DNA of 12,740 bases from Desulfobacteraceae bacterium (GCA_030642545.1 DAOWNP010000030.1:1-12740), one strand, 5' to 3'; counted from the stretch's first letter, positions 1-7,255 are shown. Made by a program: numbers and translations. The notes: a model not told the origin generated them from the letters alone.

Positions 1-1261
1 CTGTTGTGGCATCACCAGCAAAAAGATATGCAGCAACAATATCTAAATTAAGACCGTCAAGTATCTCATATGAAGCTACAAGGTCAATTTCTGTACCAAG
101 TTCATTTTCTCCTTTGCCATCACCGTATGTAAGGTCTTCAGCAAGAGTTGCATACCAGATATCACCGGATAGTGTGAGTTTATCAACAGGTGAAAAAGAT
201 GCACCTATATTTAATGCCATGATGTTGGAAATCGCAACACCTGGTGAATTGTTTGATACCTGATTGTCAAATATTCCTTCACCCATAATCTCAGCCCATG
301 CATAATCTGCAGAAAGACCAAAAAATGCTTCCTCGTCAGTATCATTATCATTATCATCACCTGATGCATAGAATATTTCACCGTGTATATCCAGATCTTC
401 TATCATAGCTTTTACGCCTGCTGCAATCAGATATGATGAGACATCATAGGACTCTCCGCCGGCTATAGGATCTACATCACCTGTTAAATAGATTCCTGTA
501 AAATATGCTGTAATGTCATTTATTTTCATATCAACATCAACGCCAAGATAAAAAAGATCTACCTCATAATTTTCAATATTTTTTGAAATTGCATATGTTA
601 GAGAAGGAGTAATAGAGATATCATCACTGGCTTTAAATGTTGGAGCAATAATAAACCAGTCAATATCTGAATCGTTTTGGTCTTTATATTGGGGCCAACT
701 TGGTTCACCTTCTTCATTTGTATCATGACCTTCAGCCGCTTTTATCCAGTAAAAAGGAATAGATATATTATCATCACTGTATGTAACAGCTACGCCTGAT
801 ACATCATCATCTAAAAGAAAACTTCTGTGGACAACAACAGGTTGTGCACCGATTTTAAAATTTGTTGCACCAAGATTAAAATCTACATATAAGTTTAGTA
901 TAGTGATGTCACCATTGTCTGATCCTATTTTACCATAAGTATCATCATTACCCCATACAGCATCCATCTCAAATGCAGTTACAAATTTAAGATCTTCGCT
1001 GATTACAGCTGTATAGAAAAGATTTGTTGTGGTATCAGTCAGGCTTAAATCCTGTTCTTCACTGTCATCACCTGAAAAGTCAGCCTGAATATATGCACGG
1101 GTTCTGAAATATACACCAATTTGATGTTGTATGCCTGCTGCATCAATCATTGTGGATTCAGTATTGCTGTCACTTGCTTCAGGTTCTGCTGCAAATGATG
1201 GAACAGATAGAGCCATGCAGATAATAGCTGTAATAATAAAAATACTATATTTTCGTATCAT
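1..1261 (-). CDS. Outer-membrane porin-like beta-barrel protein, 3' end outside window
   Basis: The reverse strand is open without a stop from an ATG at 1261 to the window edge (420 codons, C-terminus missing). The start is supported by AAGGAG at 1271-1276, 9 bases upstream. The N-terminus is a clear Sec signal peptide: MIRK, a hydrophobic run, then SVPSFA with probable cleavage before AEPEAS (residue 25). The mature part is acidic and rich in Asp, Ser and Gly. It alternates short amphipathic strands (for example HQIGVYFRTRAYIQADF) with Asp/Asn-rich loops and has no hydrophobic helix, as expected for a trimeric-porin or OprO-like barrel. By analogy it would sit in the outer membrane and pass solutes; the substrate is unknown. 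It has its own promoter and leader (1354-1396). It could instead be a related alginate- or phosphate-type barrel. Membership of the barrel class is fairly sure; the exact family is not. Confidence 0.8.
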   Translation of the reverse strand, partial: MIRKYSIFIITAIICMALSVPSFAAEPEASDSNTESTMIDAAGIQHQIGVYFRTRAYIQADFSGDDSEEQDLSLTDTTTNLFYTAVISEDLKFVTAFEMDAVWGNDDTYGKIGSDNGDITILNLYVDFNLGATNFKIGAQPVVVHRSFLLDDDVSGVAVTYSDDNISIPFYWIKAAEGHDTNEEGEPSWPQYKDQNDSDIDWFIIAPTFKASDDISITPSLTYAISKNIENYEVDLFYLGVDVDMKINDITAYFTGIYLTGDVDPIAGGESYDVSSYLIAAGVKAMIEDLDIHGEIFYASGDDNDNDTDEEAFFGLSADYAWAEIMGEGIFDNQVSNNSPGVAISNIMALNIGASFSPVDKLTLSGDIWYATLAEDLTYGDGKGENELGTEIDLVASYEILDGLNLDIVAAYLFAGDATT

Positions 1262-1353
1262 CTTTTATTTCTCCTTAAAAAAACAAATTATTGTTTAAAC
1301 TAAAAAATAATAAATTTCATCTTTTACAAAAAATATAATGTATTTGTTTGATT

Positions 1354-1365
1354 ATCACCTCCTTT
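1354..1365 (-). promoter_or_regulatory. Extended Shine-Dalgarno-like motif far upstream of the porin start
   Basis: On the minus strand this reads AAAGGAGGTGAT, a near-complete complement of the 16S rRNA 3' tail. It lies about 93 bases before the porin ATG, which has its own ordinary AAGGAG. No good start codon follows at normal spacing. It overlaps the predicted transcription start, so it may be a ribosome standby site at the mRNA 5' end, or may be only partly transcribed. Confidence 0.35.
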
Positions 1366-1366
1366 G

Positions 1367-1396
1367 ATTATATTTAGAATAGATTTTTTACTTCAA
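1367..1396 (-). promoter_or_regulatory. Probable sigma-70 promoter for the porin
   Basis: Reading the minus strand, TTGAAG (1391-1396) is followed by an 18-base spacer and a perfect TATAAT (1367-1372). The predicted transcription start near 1360 gives a leader of about 100 bases before the porin ATG. The leader contains a small AT hairpin (AAACAA-ATTA-TTGTTT, 1281-1296) just upstream of the ribosome binding site. Confidence 0.55.
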
Positions 1397-1528
1397 AAAA
1401 AATATTATTAAACATAAAAATAAAAAAAGTAAAGGAATAATATTTTATAAACAGATATCTGAATTTCAGTATAGTTTAAAGCTATAATTTAATAGTATAG
1501 GGATTTCCATTTTATTATCAACAGGTTT

Positions 1529-1560
1529 AAAAAAGAGTTCACCCAAAGGTGTGTTAACTC
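1529..1560 (-). terminator. Candidate intrinsic terminator on the minus strand, upstream of the porin promoter
   Basis: On the minus strand GAGTT-(AACA)-CACC pairs with GGTG-AACTC around a TTTG loop, and six U residues follow directly (1534-1529). No annotated gene ends here. It would stop a minus-strand transcript begun in the spacer, either a small RNA or read-through from outside. A perfect TTGACA lies upstream on that strand at 1730-1735, but its -10 is weak. Confidence 0.4.
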
Positions 1561-1588
1561 AATTTTCAGGATTAAGTTTATTACTTGA

Positions 1589-1670
1589 TTTGTTATAAAA
1601 TACTAAAATAACAAAGTTTGCTCTTTTATAACAAAAAGGTTATTTTACTATTTTGTAACGAAAAGATTAC
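1589..1670. repeat. Cluster of operator-like short inverted repeats
   Basis: Two similar palindromic sites lie 27 bases apart: ATAAC-AAAAAG-GTTAT (1628-1643) and GTAAC-GAAAAGA-TTAC (1655-1670). The first also forms part of a 12-base inverted pair, TTTGTTATAAAA (1589-1600) and TTTTATAACAAA (1624-1635), with a further ATAACAAA at 1608-1615. Repeated half-sites of this kind in a divergent spacer suggest binding of a dimeric regulator, but AT-rich DNA yields such matches easily. Confidence 0.35.
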
Positions 1671-1685
1671 TTTCTTGTAAGACTC

Positions 1686-1705
1686 TATAATAATTAATTA
1701 TTATA
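1686..1705. repeat. 20-base perfect palindrome
   Basis: TATAATAATTAATTATTATA is its own reverse complement over all 20 bases. It consists only of A and T, which raises the chance expectation, yet it lies between the operator-like cluster and the 1739 hairpin. It may be a protein-binding site or a cruciform-prone stretch. Confidence 0.4.
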
Positions 1706-1738
1706 TAATTAACAGTTGTTTTTATATATTGTCAATAG

Positions 1739-1765
1739 TTTATTTTAAATTTTGTTTAAAATAAA
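1739..1765. repeat. Perfect 11-bp hairpin
   Basis: TTTATTTTAAA and TTTAAAATAAA are exact reverse complements around the five-base loop TTTTG. There is no GC in the stem and no U-run after it, so it is not a normal terminator. It could be a leader structure for the plus-strand gene or a binding site. Confidence 0.4.
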
Positions 1766-1913
1766 TTGATTTATTATGCTTTATGTGATTTTAACATATA
1801 AATATTTCAGGAATAATTTTTTTGGTAATAATCTTGAAATAAAGCTATGATTTAATTCAAGTTGTTTTAAAATGGCTATTACCTGTAGTTTTATTTTTTT
1901 TATGGAGATATAT

Positions 1914-3551
1914 GTGTATTTTTTCACAAAAAAAAGAGTAGTCTCTTTTTTATTTATTTTTTTAACAATTGTTTATTCTGTATTTGGTTTTTGTGAAGGG
2001 TTAGATGTTAAAGTTCTTATTTTGCCGTTTCATATAAACAGTGAAAAAGATTTATCATATCTTAAATCCGGTATAAAAAATATGCTATATTCAAAATTGA
2101 GTGTTAATGGTGATATCGAAATAGTTGATTATGATGAAATAGCGGATATTGATAAAAGAGATAGGAAGGTTGTTAAAAAATCAGATGTTGCAGATGGATA
2201 TTTTATAGATGATCCGTCTCAGAAAAAAGAGAAACAGCAAAAAGATTTTTCTTTTTATGCCAAAAATAAAATTATAGATGCAGGAAATCGTGTTAATGCT
2301 GATTATGTTATAGCTGGTCAAATAACTGTTTTTGGTGAAACTGTAAGTACAGATTTTAGCCTTATTGAAGTGAAAAGTAAAAAAACAAGAGTTTTACAAA
2401 GTGATATTTCTGATGCAAAGGGAAGTGTTATAAAAAATGCTGATCTTTTTGCCGGAAAGCTTAGCCACTTTTTTAATATTAATGGTATTAATAATATTGC
2501 AGGCTCAAATCTGAAAACAGACACAGAGCAAATATTTGCAGGTTTATGGAAAAGTCGTGAATTTAATTTGGAAATCAATTCAATTGTTATGGCAGATATT
2601 AATGGAGATGGTAAATCAGAGCTTGTTTTTTCCAGTGAAAAAGAGATTTGTGTTTATAAAAAGGTAAAAAAAAGACTTGAAAGAATATGTGAGTTTAAAA
2701 ATAATAAGAATGGAAAAATAATACACCTTGAAACTGCTGATCTTAATAATAATGGTAAGTTTGAGCTTTTTGTAACAAATGTTTCAAAAAAGGGTGACAG
2801 CAGGCTTAAATCTTATATTCTTGAATATGATACTGATGGGTTTAAAGTGTTGGAAAGCAGGTTGAGGTGGTATCTGGGATCAGATAAAAGCAGTAAGCGT
2901 GTAAAGAAGATTCTATGCCAGAAACAGAATGATGGTAAAAAATTTTTTAAAAAAAATATCCATGAACTTGTTTTTTTAAATGGAAAATATATAAAGGGTG
3001 ATCTGTTTTTATCTTTTAAAAAATTAACAGTATTTGGATTAACAGTTGCAGATGCTTTAAACAAAGGATGTGATCAGATTGTTTCATATACAAATCAAGA
3101 TATGTTATTGGTTTCTGATTATAAATCAGGTGAAAAAAGATGGATTAGTTCTGAGCCTTATGGAGGAAATGTAACTTATCTTGAACTGGATCCTGATAAG
3201 AAAGAATATAATGATACCCGTATTTTTTTAAAGCAGAGAATAATTGTTTCAGATTTAGACGGTGATGGAAAAAATGAGTTGATTGTATCAAAAAACAAAG
3301 AAGCAGGTTCCCGTCTTTTTAAAAAATTTAGAAGTTATAGATCAGGGCATATTGAATCTCTTTTTGCAAATGAGCTGGGTTTTACTAAAAAGTGGGAAAC
3401 TCAGGAAATTTCAGGGTATATTGCTGATTTTGCAGTAGGAGATATTGATAATTGCGGGAAAAACAGTCTTATATTTGCAGTTGTAAAAAAAAGCTCTGGT
3501 TTTTTTGAAAAAAGCCTAATGAGTTATATTGTTTTTATGAAAAAAGATTAA
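1914..3551 (+). CDS. Secreted protein with TolB/CsgG-like N-terminal domain and FG-GAP/VCBS-type repeats
   Basis: I place the start at GTG 1914 because GGAG (1904-1907) precedes it by 6 bases. The longer frame from ATG 1872 has no ribosome binding site and would put extra residues before the signal peptide. The 545-residue product begins with a signal peptide (TKKR, then a hydrophobic stretch to about residue 26). Residues 30-180 resemble the periplasmic TolB-N/CsgG/FlgO fold: an LDVKVLILPF strand, a regulated helix, and DYVIAGQITVFG. Four Asp-loop motifs then follow: DINGDGKSEL (228-237), DLNNNGKFEL (276-285), DLDGDGKNEL (447-456) and a degenerate DIDNCGKNSL (510-519). These are typical of calcium-binding FG-GAP/VCBS blades of an extracytoplasmic beta-propeller. 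The role is unknown; an envelope-associated sensing or scaffold role is inferred. It converges on the 3622 gene. Confidence 0.75.
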   Translation: MYFFTKKRVVSFLFIFLTIVYSVFGFCEGLDVKVLILPFHINSEKDLSYLKSGIKNMLYSKLSVNGDIEIVDYDEIADIDKRDRKVVKKSDVADGYFIDDPSQKKEKQQKDFSFYAKNKIIDAGNRVNADYVIAGQITVFGETVSTDFSLIEVKSKKTRVLQSDISDAKGSVIKNADLFAGKLSHFFNINGINNIAGSNLKTDTEQIFAGLWKSREFNLEINSIVMADINGDGKSELVFSSEKEICVYKKVKKRLERICEFKNNKNGKIIHLETADLNNNGKFELFVTNVSKKGDSRLKSYILEYDTDGFKVLESRLRWYLGSDKSSKRVKKILCQKQNDGKKFFKKNIHELVFLNGKYIKGDLFLSFKKLTVFGLTVADALNKGCDQIVSYTNQDMLLVSDYKSGEKRWISSEPYGGNVTYLELDPDKKEYNDTRIFLKQRIIVSDLDGDGKNELIVSKNKEAGSRLFKKFRSYRSGHIESLFANELGFTKKWETQEISGYIADFAVGDIDNCGKNSLIFAVVKKSSGFFEKSLMSYIVFMKKD

Positions 3552-3589
3552 AAACAAGGGAGAAGGGTTTTAATCACAGGAATACATTA

Positions 3590-3612
3590 AAAATTTTGAG
3601 TATTAAAATTTT
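3590..3612. terminator. Weak, possibly bidirectional terminator between convergent genes
   Basis: AAAATTTT, a seven-base spacer and AAAATTTT form an all-AT hairpin in the 70-base gap between the convergent genes ending at 3551 and 3622. On the minus strand it is followed by a short U-run. The absence of GC makes termination uncertain. Confidence 0.3.
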
Positions 3613-3621
3613 CTAACTATA

Positions 3622-4317
3622 CTATAGACCTTTTTTTCTTTTTATTGATTTTTGATATAATACAAGACTCTTGCGTAATCCACGTTTAATTGCATTATAG
3701 GTTTTTCTGTCTTTTTCAGATAACATAATTGCAAGTTCCATTGTTTTTTTAAATAATATCTCTTTTGACCATACTGCATCTACAATGTTTCTTTCTACAC
3801 ACTCTTTAGCTTCTATAGCTCTACCTGTTAAAGCCATTTCGTTTAAAGCATGTTTATTTGGTAAAAGAGCCATTATTTCATGCATTGATTCTGAATAAAC
3901 AATTTTATGGGTTATTCCCGGAAGACATATTCTTCCTTTGTCCTCACGCATATATCGAAAATCAAACCCGCTTGCCATAATTGCTCCACCTCCATAACAA
4001 TTACCCGTAATACATGCTATTGTAGGAAGATTTAAAAGAGCAGTACGAATTATAATATCTTCTGCTATTTCAGAAAAGGCTATGATTATTTCAGATGGTT
4101 GTTTTAACAGCCATTTAATATTAAGACCATTGTGCCAGGTTTTTTTAAGACTGCTTGTTATAATAAGAGATTCATTTTCTTGAGATGCTTCGATTTCATC
4201 TAAAAGTTTATTGTACTCTTTTAAAACATCTAAGGTAAATGTATTCTCATTTTCTTCATCCTTCATTGTTAAGACAAATACATTGTTTTCTTTTGTTAAT
4301 GTAAAAAACTTAGGCAA
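3622..4317 (-). CDS. Enoyl-CoA hydratase/isomerase (crotonase) family protein, atypical active site
   Basis: The 231-residue product is a short crotonase-fold protein, closest in pattern to delta3,delta2-enoyl-CoA isomerases. HNGLNIKWL (62-70) corresponds to the first oxyanion-hole segment. ITGNCYGGGAIMASGFDFRYM (103-123) is the signature second segment, with Gly110 as backbone donor. The family's CLPE segment reads CLPG here (131-134), so the Glu used as catalytic base in such isomerases appears to be Gly. Reaction and substrate are therefore unclear; it may still bind an acyl-CoA thioester in the cytoplasm. The start is TTG, with AGGA about 10 bases upstream; the next ATG is residue 18, inside the first strands. 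It is the last gene of a minus-strand set, 40 bases after hisA. The fold is confident, the activity is not. Confidence 0.8.
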   Translation of the reverse strand: MPKFFTLTKENNVFVLTMKDEENENTFTLDVLKEYNKLLDEIEASQENESLIITSSLKKTWHNGLNIKWLLKQPSEIIIAFSEIAEDIIIRTALLNLPTIACITGNCYGGGAIMASGFDFRYMREDKGRICLPGITHKIVYSESMHEIMALLPNKHALNEMALTGRAIEAKECVERNIVDAVWSKEILFKKTMELAIMLSEKDRKTYNAIKRGLRKSLVLYQKSIKRKKGL

Positions 4318-4357
4318 AATGTAATTCCTGTTTTTGTTTAAAAATTTTATATTTCTT

Positions 4358-5110
4358 TCACATATTTACAAGGTCTTTGTATTTTAACAGGCTTCCTCCA
4401 AAAATATCAAGAGCACTGCCTACGGTAAAATCCAAATTACCTTTTCCGTAATTTTCTATTGTTTTAATATCTCCTGTAGAGCTTATTCCACCAGCGTATG
4501 TTACCGGTATTTTCCCCCATTCTCCTAATATTTTAACCAAAGGAGTTTCAATACCCATTAGTTTGCCTTCAACATCTACGCCATGTACAAGAAATTCATG
4601 ACAATACTGTGATAACTGCTCTAATAATTGATGGGTAATTATCTCTTTTGTGTAAGTTTGCCATCTGTCTGTTACAACTATATATTTATTGTCTTTTAAT
4701 CTGCAGCTTAAATCTAAAATTAGACGATTTTTTCCAATATGATTTGAAAGTTTTTTTAATCTCTCTTTATTTATTATACCATTGTGAAAAACAAAAGATG
4801 TGACAATTACAGATTCAGCACCAAAATCAAGCCATTTTCTGGCATTATCCATATTAATGCCCCCGCCTATCTGCATTCCATTAGGCCATGCAGACAGGGC
4901 TGCTTTCGCTGCTTTTTCGTTTCCTTTGCCAAGTTTTATAATATGGCCTCCTGAGAGCTTATCTTTTTTATAAAGAGATGCAAACCATTCCGGAGGTTTA
5001 TCAGCCTTAAAATTTGTTTTTAAATTAACACTGTTGTTATCTGAAAGACTGGAACCGACTATCTGTTTTACAACTCCATTGTGAAGATCAATACATGGCT
5101 TAAATCGCAT
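4358..5110 (-). CDS. hisA: 1-(5-phosphoribosyl)-5-[(5-phosphoribosylamino)methylideneamino]imidazole-4-carboxamide isomerase, eukaryotic (His6) type
   Basis: This cytoplasmic (beta/alpha)8 enzyme converts ProFAR to PRFAR in histidine synthesis. The sequence follows yeast His6 rather than ordinary bacterial HisA: CIDLHNGVVKQIVG (6-19), KTNF (31-34), GGHIIKLGKGN (54-64), IGGGIN (81-86), VIVTSFVF (101-108), LDLSCR (132-137), WQT (150-152), EFLVHGVDVEG (172-182), YAGG (205-208), TVGSALDIFGG (229-239). Asp8 and Asp133 fit the two catalytic acids, and Gly-rich loops at 82-84 and 207-208 fit phosphate binding. The 250-residue length is normal and no motif is broken. The start ATG has only a weak AGG upstream. 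It lies 24 bases after the mutase gene and before the crotonase, with no his gene in view. Recognition of the eukaryotic-type subfamily is confident. Confidence 0.92.
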   Translation of the reverse strand: MRFKPCIDLHNGVVKQIVGSSLSDNNSVNLKTNFKADKPPEWFASLYKKDKLSGGHIIKLGKGNEKAAKAALSAWPNGMQIGGGINMDNARKWLDFGAESVIVTSFVFHNGIINKERLKKLSNHIGKNRLILDLSCRLKDNKYIVVTDRWQTYTKEIITHQLLEQLSQYCHEFLVHGVDVEGKLMGIETPLVKILGEWGKIPVTYAGGISSTGDIKTIENYGKGNLDFTVGSALDIFGGSLLKYKDLVNM

Positions 5111-5134
5111 ATTAAAGTTACCTGTTTTAAAAAA

Positions 5135-7255
5135 TTATATGTTCAGATATTTATATATTTTTGTTCCAAATTTTGCACAAAAAGCATTGTCTACTTTTTT
5201 TACAGGATTTGCACCTAAAAACTTAAGCATTTGATTTAAATTTTCTTTTCTTATTTTTTTATCAGCGATATTTTTTAAAGCAGCTATTTTATCTTCTATT
5301 TCAAAATATTCTAACTTGGAATTTAAAGGAAGTTGCCAGAACAACAGAAAACCGCGGTCAGGAAATTTTATATTAAGAATTTTATAACAGTACTGCATAA
5401 AACTTTTTTCAAGATCTGTCCTTATATTAATTATATACTGTTTTTTCTCAAAAATATTTTTAATGTCAAAGGGATGTCCTGTAATTTCAAAATACATTTT
5501 TATTTTAGGTTCAGTACCTGATGGTCTTACTGTGATTTTTATACTATTGGTGTTTTCAACATTTTTTATTTTAAATATTAATATATTTCTTGCTGAAGTG
5601 TCAGTTTTAGATAAATGAGGATCAGGCTCTCCATCCCATCTGTCAGTCTTTTTTTCTATAATAAAATTGTCAATTGTTTTAATTTGGTTTTTTCGTAAAT
5701 GTTCCATTATCAGGAGAATTTGCTCCATTCCTTTTGCTCCAAGAAGCCTTATCTCTGTTAAATAATTGTGGCAGTAGCCATATTCTGCATATATATTATT
5801 TAGAAAATCAATTAAAGTCATATTTTTTATTTTAAGTTCTGCACAAAGCTCACTGATCCAGACAGCAGCTCCTGCTGCATCTTTGTCTCTGCAATAATTT
5901 CCTGTTATATAACCGTGACTCTCTTCTGTGCCTAAAATAAAATCGTCTATCCGGTTTTTGGATGATAGAATATTCATCTCTTCACCTATGTATTTGAAAC
6001 CTACGAGAAGATCTGAAATTATGGAAATATTATTAGCAATGGCTATTTTTTGAATAAGAGAAGTTGTAACTAATGTTTTTATTATTATGCTGGAATTTTT
6101 AAGCCTTCCTGATTCTTTATATTTGTTTATTCCATAAACAGTAAGAATTATACCGATCTCATTTCCATTTAAAAATTCCCATTGATTTTGATGCTTTACC
6201 ATAATACCTATTCTGTCAGCATCAGGATCCGTACTTAAAATTATATCTGCTTTCACTTTATCGGCTTCTGGTATCAGATTGTCAAATGATTCAATTACTT
6301 CAGGATTTGGGATGTTGTAAATTATATTTTCAAAAGCTCCGCTGAAAAAAGATGTATCAGGATCGCAAACAACATCAAATGCAAGTGATTTTAAAACAGG
6401 ATAAACAGATGTAATTCCTGTACCGTGCAAAGGAGAATAGAGTATTTTTATATCTCTTTCATCTGAGAGAGAAAGCTTAGACACTGCTTTGTGGTATTTT
6501 TTATCTACCTCTTCTCCTACATATTGTAAAAGTCCTGCTTTTTTTGCATCATTCAAAGACAAGGTATTTATTTTGTTTACATTTTGGGTTACCTCTTCAA
6601 CGAGAATCTGATCATAGGGCGGGATAAGCTGGCCTCCAAAATCATCATAAACTTTTTTACCGTTATCTGTAGGCAGATTGTGGCTTGCACTGAACATAGC
6701 ACCTGAAATACAATTTAGAAAAACAATAGCAAAAGAGAGCTCAGGAGTGCTTCTTGGACTGTCAAACATAAGTACCTTGAATCCATTTGCAGTATAAACC
6801 TCTGCTGCTGCATCGGACAGCTGTTTGCATGTGAGATCCATTACAGGGTTTGCAATTGTTTCATCATAAATTCCTTTTTCAGTATATTTTCTTACATCAT
6901 AGGTAAGGACAATACCTCTTGATTTGGTATCATTGCCGTATTGTTTTATAAGATACTGGCTGTGTCCCTGGGCTGATGCCTGAATAGTCCATTTGTTTAT
7001 TCTGTTAGGGCCAATGCCTACATGACCTCGTCTTCCTCCTGTACCAAAAGATATAACCTGATAAAAGGAATCTAAAAGGATATCCCATTTTTCAGATTTT
7101 ATCAGAAATTTAATTTGAGGGACATACTCCTCGAACATATTTTCTGTAAGCCAAATATTTATCCATTTGATAGCAGAATCAGTATATTTTTTTGAGATAT
7201 CAAGAGATTTAAATCCTGCTTTTACATTGTCTGTTAGAGAACTGTTTTTTTTCAT
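5135..7255 (-). CDS. Alpha-D-phosphohexomutase (phosphoglucomutase/phosphomannomutase) with C-terminal extension
   Basis: This cytoplasmic enzyme would interconvert sugar 1- and 6-phosphates through a phosphoserine, feeding glycogen, nucleotide-sugar or envelope synthesis. With the ATG at 7255 (GAGGA at 7261-7265, 5 bases away) it has 706 residues; an upstream in-frame TTG at 7276 would swallow the ribosome binding site and is rejected. All four family loops are visible: phosphoserine loop FSASHN with Ser191, magnesium loop STDPDADR with Asp343/345/347, sugar loop GTEESHG (442-448), and phosphate loop RPSGTEP (577-583). Family members usually have about 450-620 residues. Here about 110 more follow domain 4 (roughly 595-706), Lys-rich and of unknown function. 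It is the first gene of the minus-strand set with hisA and the crotonase. Glucose versus mannose preference cannot be read from the sequence. Confidence 0.92.
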   Translation of the reverse strand: MKKNSSLTDNVKAGFKSLDISKKYTDSAIKWINIWLTENMFEEYVPQIKFLIKSEKWDILLDSFYQVISFGTGGRRGHVGIGPNRINKWTIQASAQGHSQYLIKQYGNDTKSRGIVLTYDVRKYTEKGIYDETIANPVMDLTCKQLSDAAAEVYTANGFKVLMFDSPRSTPELSFAIVFLNCISGAMFSASHNLPTDNGKKVYDDFGGQLIPPYDQILVEEVTQNVNKINTLSLNDAKKAGLLQYVGEEVDKKYHKAVSKLSLSDERDIKILYSPLHGTGITSVYPVLKSLAFDVVCDPDTSFFSGAFENIIYNIPNPEVIESFDNLIPEADKVKADIILSTDPDADRIGIMVKHQNQWEFLNGNEIGIILTVYGINKYKESGRLKNSSIIIKTLVTTSLIQKIAIANNISIISDLLVGFKYIGEEMNILSSKNRIDDFILGTEESHGYITGNYCRDKDAAGAAVWISELCAELKIKNMTLIDFLNNIYAEYGYCHNYLTEIRLLGAKGMEQILLIMEHLRKNQIKTIDNFIIEKKTDRWDGEPDPHLSKTDTSARNILIFKIKNVENTNSIKITVRPSGTEPKIKMYFEITGHPFDIKNIFEKKQYIINIRTDLEKSFMQYCYKILNIKFPDRGFLLFWQLPLNSKLEYFEIEDKIAALKNIADKKIRKENLNQMLKFLGANPVKKVDNAFCAKFGTKIYKYLNI

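Larger units (their letters stand above)
1262..1913. other. Divergent intergenic region between the porin and the VCBS-repeat gene
   Basis: No gene is supportable in these 650 bases; composition is extremely AT-rich with stops in all frames. What it holds is signal-like: the porin promoter and leader, a terminator-shaped hairpin acting on the minus strand (1529-1560), operator-like repeats (1589-1670), a 20-base perfect palindrome (1686-1705) and an 11-bp perfect hairpin (1739-1765). I could not find a convincing promoter for the plus-strand gene. TTGATT at 1765-1770 and TATAAA near 1797 are badly spaced. Confidence 0.7.

Noticed and set aside
6..263. 85-codon plus-strand open frame
   Set aside because: It lies antisense within the continuous porin frame, which has a signal peptide and barrel-like composition. 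It has no ribosome binding site or recognisable protein features.
5333..5521. 62-codon plus-strand open frame opposite the mutase
   Set aside because: It is antisense to a strongly conserved gene, with no ribosome binding site or family resemblance.
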